Source: Phycisphaerales bacterium
Lineage (GTDB): Bacteria; Planctomycetota; Phycisphaerae; SM23-33
Assembly: GCA_003171235.1 (NCBI GenBank)
Contig: PMYM01000128.1
Location: 1-14,914 of the forward strand
Length of the DNA: 14,914 nucleotides
Reading direction: 5' to 3'
A program made the translations under genes and the position numbers. The notes beneath the pieces were generated by a model. It searched no databases, was not told the DNA's origin, and worked only from the letters and a program-made list of their open reading frames with translations. Positions 7,598 through 14,914 of the stretch are shown one piece after another (the stretch's first letter is position 1; each line of letters starts with the position of its first letter).

Positions 7598-10018
7598 ATG
7601 CGAAAGCTCATTTGCGTTGTTGCCGTGATTGCAGGCATCACATCCAGCGCTCTGACCAATGCCCCGACGACTCATGCGATTGCCACGCTTGGCACGCGCA
7701 GCTTCGTGCATGGGCAGCGGCTGGAGGGCTTAGCCTTTAGCAAAAAAGGAACGACGATTTTTGCCTTGGATAATCAAGAAGCCTGCCTTTGGGACGTGGC
7801 ATCGGGCCAAAAACTGCAGGCGTGGCCGGGATCATGGATTTGCGGCGCGCTCTCGACAGATGGACAGACGGTGGCGCTGGCGGCCAACGGGGCCCATATC
7901 GATGTTTTTGACGTGAAATCCGGGAATATGACAGTAGGCCTGCCGCTGTCGGCGGGGCGTTCCTCCGCCGTGGCCTTAAGCGCGGATGGGCGTACGGTCG
8001 CGGGCTTCGACGACGCGGATGTGGTTCTTTGGTCGGTGCCCTCGGGCAAAGAAGTGCGCCGGTGGCGACAGGTCGGTCAGGGTATAAGCGCACTGCGCTT
8101 TCTTCCCGGCGACCAGCGGTTGGCGGTAGCAGGGAGCAAGGGAGAGATGTCGATTTGCAAGGTTGATGGAGATGAAGAGGCCATATCGCTGGAGGGAAGC
8201 ACGGGTTTTCGCGCCTGGCTTGCCGGTTCGCCGGACGGTAAGACGCTGGCAGGATCGTGCGATATCCGTGAGGGCAGGGTCACCAAATCCTCCCTGCGTT
8301 TCTGGGACACGAGCACGGGTCGGGTCACGCGCGAGGTGCCCGGCAGTTTCGAAGCGGGCGATTTTTCCCCCGATGGACAATGGCTCGCCGCCAGTGGCCT
8401 TGACGAGGTGCGGATTGTCGACATTGTCACGGGGCAAGACCTGCAGAAACTGTCGAACTGTCACGAACACGTCCGGGCGGTAGCGTTTTCGCCGGATGGC
8501 AAGATCCTCGCAACAGGGCAAGGCCAGCGCATCCGTTTTTGGGATACGAAGACCTGGAAGGAAATCCTTCCCGGAACTGGCCATGTCGGGGCGGTTAACG
8601 CCGTGGCGTTTTCGCCGGACGGCCACACGATCGCGACCGGCGGCCTCGACGGCTCGTTGATTCTGTGGTCCTGGCCGGAGGCACGCGAATGCAGGCGAGT
8701 TGAAGGAGTCGGATCATCCTGGGGCGTGCAACATATTGCGTTCTCAGCGGATGGACGAACGGTAGGCGCATCCGCCTGGATCAACAGAGACGATACCTTT
8801 TTTCTCTTCGATGCTGCCACGGGGGCGCCGGTTTCACGATTCGGTAAGGGTCACCAGGGCCAGGGCCAGGTGGTCTTTTTGCCTGGCGGCAAAGAAATCC
8901 TGACGACTCAGTGTGACGGTTCGCTGGCTGTGTGGGAAGCCGCATCAGGCAAACTGCTGCGATCCATCGGTAATTTTGAGAAGGGTGTGGATGCAGTCCA
9001 ACTTGGCGTCGACCACGATACGGCCTGGTGGATTGGCTCGGACAAGCTGGCTCTGCGCAACCTGGAAACCGGTAAGGAGGTGTTGTTGTTCCAGACGGGT
9101 CTCTACACCTACATGACCCAGACGCGCCTGGCCGTTTCACCCGGCGGTAATCTTGTCGCGGTAGGCCACCGGCTTTGGGATGCCAAGACCGGCGAGCCAA
9201 TTTCCCACGGCCTGGAGAATACCATCTACCACGGCTTTGAGAAAGTGTCGACTATCTCTCCGGATGGCCGCCTCTTTGCCTTTCCATGGAATGGTGAGAT
9301 TGTGCTTTGGGACACGTTGGCGCAAGCTAAGCTTCGCTCGTTAAAAACCGGGCAGGAGGCATTCCATGATCTTTCGTTTTCCCCGGACGCAACGGTGTTG
9401 GCTGCCGCAGGAGACACCGGGGTCCGGATCTGGGATATGACGGGATGTTTGCGCGACGGGCACCTGCGCCAGATCGAGCTGAAACCAAGTGAAATAGACG
9501 ACCTCTGGAAAGCCTTGGCAGGCGACGACGCCACCGCCGCGGATCAAGCCATCTGGAAGCTGGCGGCGGGCGGCAAGGCTGTGATTGCGTATCTCTCCGA
9601 GCGGCTTCACCCGGTGGTGGCGCCCGATGAGCTGAAAGTGAAGGCTATCCGCGGTCGGCTGACGGATGACGATTACGATGTCCGGGAAACTGCTGCGCGC
9701 ACGTTGCTCGACTTCGGCATGGCGTTAAGCCCCGACGAACGCGAACTGCTGCGCCGCCCGGGTCCCGAGGTGCCCGAAGCGGCGCGGGCAGTCGGGGGGC
9801 CGCCGAAGATACGTCCGCGCCCGTTGCTGCCAGTTCCGGTGCTCCTGCCACTGCCGGAACGGCTCCAAGCGACACGGGTAATCGCGGTGTTGGAGCACAG
9901 CCTGCAGCGTGCGGATGCCGTCAAGGTGCTTGCCCGACTTGTCGACGGCGCACCAGATGCGCCGGTTACCCGCGAGGCCAAGGGGGCGTTGGGTCGCGTG
10001 CAGTCGCGCGGGGATTAA
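7598..10018 (+). CDS. Secreted WD40-repeat protein, planctomycete type
   Basis: An 806-residue protein with a signal peptide (MRKLICVVAVIAG..., likely cut after the THA near residue 27). The frame opens at an ATG at 7583, but the ATG at 7598 is preferred because GAGGG lies 4 bases before it and it begins the signal peptide. About 14 WD-like blade ends can be counted (ACLWDVASG, VVLWSVPSG, LRFWDTSTG, IRFWDTKTW, LAVWEAASG, HRLWDAKTG, IVLWDTLAQ, VRIWDMTG and weaker ones), enough for two seven-bladed propellers. The phrase FSPDG, typical of bacterial WD40 proteins, recurs. From about residue 625 comes an alpha-helical module (DLWKALAGDDA, RLTDDDYDVRETAARTLLDF, VTREAKGALGRV) found at the end of many planctomycete WD40 proteins. 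It presumably binds other proteins or surfaces outside the cytoplasm; no enzymatic motif is visible. It is the only plus-strand gene here and is bracketed by direct repeats. Confidence 0.92.
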   Translation: MRKLICVVAVIAGITSSALTNAPTTHAIATLGTRSFVHGQRLEGLAFSKKGTTIFALDNQEACLWDVASGQKLQAWPGSWICGALSTDGQTVALAANGAHIDVFDVKSGNMTVGLPLSAGRSSAVALSADGRTVAGFDDADVVLWSVPSGKEVRRWRQVGQGISALRFLPGDQRLAVAGSKGEMSICKVDGDEEAISLEGSTGFRAWLAGSPDGKTLAGSCDIREGRVTKSSLRFWDTSTGRVTREVPGSFEAGDFSPDGQWLAASGLDEVRIVDIVTGQDLQKLSNCHEHVRAVAFSPDGKILATGQGQRIRFWDTKTWKEILPGTGHVGAVNAVAFSPDGHTIATGGLDGSLILWSWPEARECRRVEGVGSSWGVQHIAFSADGRTVGASAWINRDDTFFLFDAATGAPVSRFGKGHQGQGQVVFLPGGKEILTTQCDGSLAVWEAASGKLLRSIGNFEKGVDAVQLGVDHDTAWWIGSDKLALRNLETGKEVLLFQTGLYTYMTQTRLAVSPGGNLVAVGHRLWDAKTGEPISHGLENTIYHGFEKVSTISPDGRLFAFPWNGEIVLWDTLAQAKLRSLKTGQEAFHDLSFSPDATVLAAAGDTGVRIWDMTGCLRDGHLRQIELKPSEIDDLWKALAGDDATAADQAIWKLAAGGKAVIAYLSERLHPVVAPDELKVKAIRGRLTDDDYDVRETAARTLLDFGMALSPDERELLRRPGPEVPEAARAVGGPPKIRPRPLLPVPVLLPLPERLQATRVIAVLEHSLQRADAVKVLARLVDGAPDAPVTREAKGALGRVQSRGD

Positions 10019-10027
10019 CAGGAGCTG

Positions 10028-10237
10028 AAATCCGGTGTCGCTTCGGCGCAACCACCAGCCGCCGCAAGCACTTCCGAAAATCCCGCCTTCGACCTTGGCG
10101 CTCTTCTTGGCGCTTTCGCCGCCGGCATCGCCCCAGCCGCCCCGGACCTCGCCGCCCTGCTCTCGGCTTGGACAGACCTGCCCGAGCCGGTCAAAGCCGG
10201 CATCCTGGCGATGGTGAAAGCGGTCAGGCAACGCTGA
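10028..10237 (+). repeat. 210-bp direct repeat, right copy (in frame after the WD40 stop)
   Basis: This is the second copy of the 7156-7365 sequence. It starts 9 bases after the WD40 stop codon (TAA 10016-10018) and is in the same reading frame: the codons after TAA are CAG GAG CTG AAA, then the repeat. It stays open for 68 repeat codons to TGA at 10235-10237. The encoded peptide includes LLSAWTDLPEPVKAGILAMV. There is no start codon of its own, so it is either a remnant or would need stop-codon readthrough from the WD40 gene. The similarity to the left copy fades only in the last seven codons. Confidence 0.85.
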
Positions 10238-10326
10238 TGCCAACCGCCGTCAAAACAAGGTTCCGAAGATGCTGGGGTGACCGTCCAGAGGGATCAGAAC
10301 AGGTGTCCGGCCGTTCTTTGGCAAGG

Positions 10327-13300
10327 TTAGTCCTGCCCCTTTGGTCCCTGCGTTTCCAGTAGGTACTTCAACTCCCTGCCCAACTGCTGCGGATCGCGGC
10401 ACACGTGGAACGCCCACGGCCCAAGCTGGCCCCAGTTGTTGACCGCGGACACCCACCGCTTGGCCGCCGTATGCTTGGCCTTCGTCTGGTCGTCCTCGTA
10501 GCCTTTGATTTCAAGCACCACGGTCAAGCCATTGGCCAGGCGAACCAGGAAATCCGGCTCGTAGGCATGGTCTACGCCCTGATACTCGTAAGGAATCGTG
10601 AGGCCAAGATGGTCGTTCCGCGCGTAGAAGGCCACGACGCCCGCCAAGGCTGCTTCTTCCATGCGGAAGGCCGCGGTAGACTCCCATGTATCCGTGTCTA
10701 GCACTATCTGGTTGATGTGGCTTTGTTGCGTGCCGTGGCACGCCCGGACCGTCTTAAAGTCCACCTCGGCCGTCGTCCCGATTGGCTTGTACCGATTCAG
10801 AACGGGCAGCAACGGCGGCTCACCTTGTTCGTCGTTGGGCTCGATGGCGTCGCAAAGCCGCTCAACGGTCCGCTCGACGTACTTATCCAGGCCGAGTTCA
10901 CAATGGTTGACGCCGTAGAAGTTCACCCGCAGCGATACGTATTCATCCACAAACCGATAAACCTGCGGGAAAAGCTGGTGTCGCGATTGAAGCCGCATGA
11001 CGCGGTGCTTGGCGCTTCCATTGCCCGGCGCGGCCCCAGTAAGCCGGTCCACGACCATAAGGGCGATCTGAAACTTGATCGTTTGGACGTGCGTTTGGGC
11101 GTAATACTGCTCCCTGTCCTGCTTGGCATAGGGGAACGGGGAAGACTTGGACGGCGCGCCTACCTGATAGCCCACTGTCGGCAGCAGGAATGTAGCCGTC
11201 GGCTCCCGATTCGCCTCGATGTCCAGATGGTCGATGCCTTCCACGTTGCACTTGACGAGGTTGCGCCGTAGCGCGAAGGCGTAGCCCTCGACCACCGGGA
11301 AGCGAATCTCCATTTCCTTCCGCTCTTCCATCGCCCGGACGTGGTTCTTGGGCTTATCTTCCGTTTCCGTCTTCCCGGTCGGCCGTCCCTTGAATGGGAT
11401 GACGGAGAAGGGAATTCCGTACACGTCCACATACTCTTCCGTGAGCATCCCGGTCTTGGGATCGGGCGTGTAGTCCATTCTCCGAAGCCCGCGCCCGACG
11501 ACCTGCTCGCAGAGAAGCTGGCTCTCAAAGGCCCGGATGCCCAGGACGTGCGTTACGTTGTTGGCGTCCCACCCCTCAGTGAGCATTCCGACGGACACCA
11601 CGCATCGGACATGCTCGCCAGGTTGCCCAGACTTGCCCACCGTGGCGATAACCCGCCGCAGTTCTTCGGCAAAGGTCTGTCTGGTTTTCTTGGGGTCTTC
11701 GCTCTCGGCCTCGGCCAGCAGCTTCGTGTCGATGCGGATCGTCCGCTTCTCCGTCGGCGTGTTGGAAAAGAACTCTGCGAAGACCGAGCCTTGGCCATAA
11801 ACCGTGCGGCGCTTGGGGCCGCGCCGGCGCTGCCGCCGACCGGTCTGGGCTTCCTCTTCCTGGCCGTTTTCATCGGCTTCGGCAGCCTCTTCCACGTCCT
11901 CTTGAGTGACAATGTCTTCTTCAGTCTCACCGCTGATCTTGCGGTAGAAGACCTCCGCGATGTCGGTATTATCGCAGACGATGATGAGAACTGGCGGAAC
12001 CGTGTCCTGTCCGGGCTTAGCCTCCCGGATGTACTTGAAACGCTCGACCCACTGGCCGGCAATCTGTTTCAAGGCGGCTTCGGCCTCGCGGTAAACGACT
12101 TCCGGCTTGGGCTTGCGTGCCTTGCCCGGCAATCGCTCGCCCGGCTGAATAGCCTCGTCAATTGCGCGCCAAAGGCGGAAGTACCGTGCTTCCGGCCGGC
12201 CTGTGGTGTCCGAAACCGGCAGACGCGGTATTTTCACGATCCCGCTTTCGATGGCGTCCACCAAGCCGAAATCGCTCGTAATCCACGGGAAGGGGTAGCC
12301 TTCGGGATGTCCGCTGCCGTGGATATAGAACGGCGTCGCTGACGTGTCCGCGCAGAACAGGATGCCGGGCTTGCCGTCAGGGCCGGCGTTATTGATCCGG
12401 TCCAGCCCCTCGATCCAAACGGTCGCCTCTTCCATCTCGGCCTTGACCTCGGCGGCTTCGTCCCGTTCCAGCTTCTCTTCCAGCGGGGCTGGACGCCAGC
12501 AGTGGTGGCCTTCGTCATTGAGTACCATCAGCGGCATCCGGTCGTACAGGTCGCCCAGGACACGGCGGGTAAAGGCTTCGCCCGTTTCCGAGCCCTTGTT
12601 GACTACCGCAAAACTCGACCCGCCCTCGGAGTGCTCCGATTCCGGGGCGAAGGCGTGCCAGTTCGTCACCAGCACCTTGCCCGCCTGGAGCAGCGGCCGG
12701 TACTTGGACGGCACGAGGTCGAAGTACTCGTAATAGTTGTCGGGATTCTCCGGCCGGAGCACCTGCAACCGCTCCTTCACCGTTAAGTTCGGGCACACGA
12801 CAAGCACGCCATTGGGAAATTCGCGGCTTGCCGGGTTTGTCCCCCGGTTGCAGAACGCCCAACTGACGAGCATGGCCATAACGACCGTCTTGCCCGAACC
12901 CGTGGCCATCTTGCAGGCCATGCGAATCAGCCCATGAAGGTCGTTGGCCCCGCTGGGCTTGTCGATCAAGGTCGGATAGAAGTCCTCGCGGGCCGTTGGG
13001 AAGCCGGGGCGCTCGCCGGCCAATAGTCTCCTCAGGTCGTCGTCGCTCAAGGCGAAGGTCTGGAATCCTGTCCTGCGCGACCGGCCGGGGATGCGAAGCT
13101 CAGCCAGGTAGATCGCCGTTTCGACTGCCTCACGCTGGCAGAAGAACAGCCGGCGCACCAGGTCCGGCCGCGCCCAGTGAAGTAGCAGTTCTTTCGTTAC
13201 GTTCGTGGCTCCCCGGTATCCGGATTCCCGCCAACGCCTCACGTCCTCCCGCAGCGCATTGACAAGCGGCAGGTCGTCGTGCTCTTCTTGCGTCATCCCC

Positions 13301-13527
13301 GGCAGGTAGCGGTCCGCCGAGCCGGTCCGCTGGTCCTTGTACCAGTAGCCGGCCTGCCTGCGCATGCCGCCGTGCCCGGCCTCGCCTGTCTCACGGTCAT
13401 AGACCCAGTGGTCGGCCGGTTCCACGTAGGGGTTGCAGAGGATCGGCCGTTCGACCGGCTGGATCGGAATGTCCTTCGGTTTCATCGGTGAACCGCTTTC
13501 AGCCAAGCTGGTGTCGCCGGGCCCCAT
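10327..13527 (-). CDS. Type III-like restriction helicase-nuclease (BPTD_3080 family)
   Basis: A 1066-residue restriction subunit combining a superfamily 2 helicase and a nuclease. It presumably translocates on and cuts DNA lacking the partner methylation. Helicase motifs are clear: Walker A MATGSGKT (207-214), DEGH (338-341), motif III-like DTSATPF (394-400), and motif VI in QVVGRGLRRMDY (near 675). The C-terminus holds a PD-(D/E)XK nuclease: EPDFLVRL then VVLEIKGYED (about 990-1010). A charged insertion lies near 530-575. The N-terminus (RPILCNPYVEP, RRLFFCQREAVETAIY) matches what I know of BPTD_3080 proteins. A second ATG at 13483-13485 (MKPKDIPIQ) may be the true start, giving 1052 residues; neither has an ideal ribosome site. 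It follows a methyltransferase and a DUF3800 gene on the same strand, and converges with the WD40 gene. Confidence 0.92.
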   Translation of the reverse strand: MGPGDTSLAESGSPMKPKDIPIQPVERPILCNPYVEPADHWVYDRETGEAGHGGMRRQAGYWYKDQRTGSADRYLPGMTQEEHDDLPLVNALREDVRRWRESGYRGATNVTKELLLHWARPDLVRRLFFCQREAVETAIYLAELRIPGRSRRTGFQTFALSDDDLRRLLAGERPGFPTAREDFYPTLIDKPSGANDLHGLIRMACKMATGSGKTVVMAMLVSWAFCNRGTNPASREFPNGVLVVCPNLTVKERLQVLRPENPDNYYEYFDLVPSKYRPLLQAGKVLVTNWHAFAPESEHSEGGSSFAVVNKGSETGEAFTRRVLGDLYDRMPLMVLNDEGHHCWRPAPLEEKLERDEAAEVKAEMEEATVWIEGLDRINNAGPDGKPGILFCADTSATPFYIHGSGHPEGYPFPWITSDFGLVDAIESGIVKIPRLPVSDTTGRPEARYFRLWRAIDEAIQPGERLPGKARKPKPEVVYREAEAALKQIAGQWVERFKYIREAKPGQDTVPPVLIIVCDNTDIAEVFYRKISGETEEDIVTQEDVEEAAEADENGQEEEAQTGRRQRRRGPKRRTVYGQGSVFAEFFSNTPTEKRTIRIDTKLLAEAESEDPKKTRQTFAEELRRVIATVGKSGQPGEHVRCVVSVGMLTEGWDANNVTHVLGIRAFESQLLCEQVVGRGLRRMDYTPDPKTGMLTEEYVDVYGIPFSVIPFKGRPTGKTETEDKPKNHVRAMEERKEMEIRFPVVEGYAFALRRNLVKCNVEGIDHLDIEANREPTATFLLPTVGYQVGAPSKSSPFPYAKQDREQYYAQTHVQTIKFQIALMVVDRLTGAAPGNGSAKHRVMRLQSRHQLFPQVYRFVDEYVSLRVNFYGVNHCELGLDKYVERTVERLCDAIEPNDEQGEPPLLPVLNRYKPIGTTAEVDFKTVRACHGTQQSHINQIVLDTDTWESTAAFRMEEAALAGVVAFYARNDHLGLTIPYEYQGVDHAYEPDFLVRLANGLTVVLEIKGYEDDQTKAKHTAAKRWVSAVNNWGQLGPWAFHVCRDPQQLGRELKYLLETQGPKGQD

Positions 13528-13615
13528 GGCGCCCGCTGTTTCCCTTGTGGGGAGATTCCGCGAAATTGCTTGATTTTGGTACGTCTTGACACGATAATGT
13601 ATTTAGCGACCAGAA

Positions 13616-13633
13616 GGCCGGCGTCAGCCGACC
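13616..13633 (-). terminator. Possible attenuator hairpin between DUF3800 and the nuclease gene
   Basis: GGTCGGC and GCCGGCC on the minus strand form a 7-bp stem (one G-T pair) with loop TGAC, which contains the DUF3800 stop codon. A short T-rich stretch follows. It is followed by an AT-rich patch (about 13561-13612), unusual for this window, before the nuclease gene. It might reduce read-through, or the gap might hold a separate promoter; no clear boxes were found. Confidence 0.3.
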
Positions 13634-14421
13634 GAGGGCTTAGCCCCTGGCCGCTCCTTTTTTTGTTGCTCCGTGATCCAGGCGATCACATCCTGGTACG
13701 CCTCATTGCCCTTATAGATGAGTGGCTCGATGCCCGTGATTCCTCCCCCGTCAATCGCACGCGAGGGCAAACCCCGGGCCTGCTCCTCCTTCTTGCGGGC
13801 GCTGTAGAGGCAAACATCACAAAGCTGGAGCACCACGCTCTTGGCGGAGTCGATGAAGAATCCTTTCTCCACAACCCGCCCAAGGCGAAGCGTGCTGTTG
13901 ATCCCGCGCAGTATGCTCAGGGACTTCTCGACGTCATGGACTACTTCCTTGTTTTCGTCGAAGACGAAGATCGCCAGAGGCTTCTCGGGGCGGCTCGCAA
14001 GGTACTCGTCCACCACCCGCGCTACTAAGGGGAAGGCTGCAACGTAAGGGTTGAGCTTCACTCCGGACCCCAACGTATTCTGAACCCACCGGCGAAAGCG
14101 ATCTTTGTCAATGGCGCGGTAGATGAATTTCACTCCGTGACGATTGGCCAACGCCAGCCATTGGTCCCGGAAGCCTACCCGCGCCGCAACGGAAACGCCG
14201 CGGAAATACCCCTCCCCATTTCGCAGAGCCCCCCCGTGAATCTCGAAGTCGTCCGGGCGTGCTGGCAAGAACGTTCTATCCACCGCCGCTTGAAGGTCCG
14301 TCTCAAGGTTTTGCCACACCGCTTCCGGCACAACCAGGGCTCCAAGCACGAAGACCCGTTGTTGAGGATCATCCAAGTTCGTTCCGGTATTCCCGGTTTC
14401 GTCAAAGTACACAAGGTACAT
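13624..14421 (-). CDS. DUF3800 family protein, putative nuclease in the R-M locus
   Basis: A 265-residue DUF3800 protein. The hallmark N-terminal motif YFDETGN (D7, E8) is followed by VFVLGALVV. Further conserved acidic and polar positions are EIHG (H62), YRAIDKDRF (101-109), FVFDENKE (D155, E156) and VVLQLCDVCLYSAR (Q199, D202). The family is predicted to have an RNase H-like fold, and the spread of acidic residues fits a metal-dependent nuclease, but I know of no settled function. The ATG at 14419-14421 has a strong ribosome site (GGAGAAG, 7 bases before). It lies only 22 bases behind the methyltransferase stop and 96 bases before the nuclease gene, so it appears to be part of the same operon. 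DUF3800 genes are often seen near defence and mobile genes. It may be a third component or a passenger. Confidence 0.88.
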   Translation of the reverse strand: MYLVYFDETGNTGTNLDDPQQRVFVLGALVVPEAVWQNLETDLQAAVDRTFLPARPDDFEIHGGALRNGEGYFRGVSVAARVGFRDQWLALANRHGVKFIYRAIDKDRFRRWVQNTLGSGVKLNPYVAAFPLVARVVDEYLASRPEKPLAIFVFDENKEVVHDVEKSLSILRGINSTLRLGRVVEKGFFIDSAKSVVLQLCDVCLYSARKKEEQARGLPSRAIDGGGITGIEPLIYKGNEAYQDVIAWITEQQKKERPGAKPSVG

Positions 14422-14443
14422 GTTGTATCTTCTCCGCAGAACT

Positions 14444-14914
14444 TCAAGCCAGCCGATGTATCCGCATGACCTCGTTGCCGCGCGGGTCGATTACCTTGAC
14501 CGCCACGCGCTTGTGCTTGCCGGCCGGGAAGGGCAGGGACACCGTGCCCGACAGGGCCTCGAAGCGGTCTTCATCCACCACGCCCTTGAGCGCCCGGGCC
14601 AGTTTGTCCCAGGCCGAGCGGTCGGGGAAGAACGCCTGCGTGATGCAGAACGTCCGGCCGTCGTAGTCGCCATCCAGGAACCACGCCGCCACTTTGTCGG
14701 CCTGCGTGGGCGTAATCGAGTTCTCAACCGGGTTGTAGATGTCCACGCCGTCCATGTGGGCGACGTAGTTCCCTTCCTTGTCCGGGCCTTCCACGCGCGT
14801 CCGAGGCTGGCCGAATACCGTGAAAAGCTGGCTGCCTGGCTGCTCTTTCAAGAGGCCGTCCATGCCGGGGTTCACGTCCGGCCGGATATGCGCCATGTGA
14901 ACCATGCAGCCGCG
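14444..14914 (-). CDS. DNA methyltransferase of the R-M locus, C-terminal part (cut by window edge)
   Basis: This is the last 156 residues of a larger protein. The frame stays open to the right edge (codons for R, G and C precede the first Met), so the visible ATG at 14903-14905 is not the true start. The visible part lacks catalytic motifs. Its pattern TVFGQPRTRVEG, HMDGVDIYNP, KVAAWFLDGDYDGRTFCITQAFFP, LPFPAGKHKRVAVKVIDPRGNEVMRIHRL matches, from memory, the C-terminal domain of the site-specific (adenine) DNA methyltransferases that pair with BPTD_3080-type nucleases. It would mark host DNA to protect it from the restriction subunit. DUF3800 follows 22 bases after its stop. The assignment rests on this tail and on the neighbouring nuclease gene. 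Confidence 0.75.
   Translation of the reverse strand, partial: RGCMVHMAHIRPDVNPGMDGLLKEQPGSQLFTVFGQPRTRVEGPDKEGNYVAHMDGVDIYNPVENSITPTQADKVAAWFLDGDYDGRTFCITQAFFPDRSAWDKLARALKGVVDEDRFEALSGTVSLPFPAGKHKRVAVKVIDPRGNEVMRIHRLA

Noticed and set aside
7352..7711. 119-codon minus-strand frame across the WD40 leader and left repeat
   Set aside because: It overlaps the WD40 start on the opposite strand, includes the hairpin spacer, and has no recognisable motif or start signal.
11341..12342. 333-codon plus-strand open frame opposite the restriction helicase
   Set aside because: Antisense to conserved helicase sequence, no recognisable domain or ribosome site; a shadow frame. The same applies to the 327-codon frame at 462-1445 opposite the integrase.

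Overview
The window is GC-rich bacterial DNA that most resembles a planctomycete. The strongest sign is the secreted WD40 protein at 7598-10018. It carries the C-terminal alpha-helical module (LWKALAGDDA.., RLTDDDYDVRETA.., VTREAKGAL..) that I associate with planctomycete WD40 proteins. The integrase and the replication proteins also look like the planctomycete versions of these families. This is recollection of the families; no search was run.

Layout. 1-418 is non-coding and holds a short palindromic repeat element (51-158) and a strong sigma70-type promoter (363-391). The promoter drives a tRNA-Asp(GTC) gene at 419-492. A tyrosine recombinase gene (438-2000, minus strand) runs into this tRNA and ends inside it, which is the left boundary (attL) of an integrated genetic element. 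Behind it, all on the minus strand, lie a small excisionase-like helix-turn-helix gene with its own promoter (1994-2236), then a four-gene replication and control module. In transcription order this module is two tandem AlpA-type regulators, a zinc-finger/TOPRIM primase and a P-loop ATPase (5664 down to 2335). All three junctions are ATGA stop/start overlaps. A repeat-rich control region (5665-5874) and an unrecognised 319-residue gene (5875-6834) follow.

Right half. The single plus-strand gene, the secreted WD40 protein, is flanked by two 210-bp direct repeats (7156-7365 and 10028-10237). These align without gaps, are about 88% identical, and read as the last 68 codons of the same coding sequence. 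Converging on it from the right is a restriction-modification locus on the minus strand: the 3' end of a DNA methyltransferase (14444 to the window edge), a DUF3800 protein (13624-14421) and a BPTD_3080-type helicase-nuclease (10327-13527).

Interpretation (inference). This looks like a tRNA-Asp-targeted integrative element with an int-xis-alpA-primase-ATPase set of the kind carried by phage satellites and small integrative elements, bearing a defence locus as cargo. No structural phage gene, packaging gene or second attachment site is visible, so the right end and the exact type of element cannot be decided here. The points most worth following are the Mod-DUF3800-Res arrangement, the coding direct repeats around the WD40 gene, and the translationally coupled replication module.
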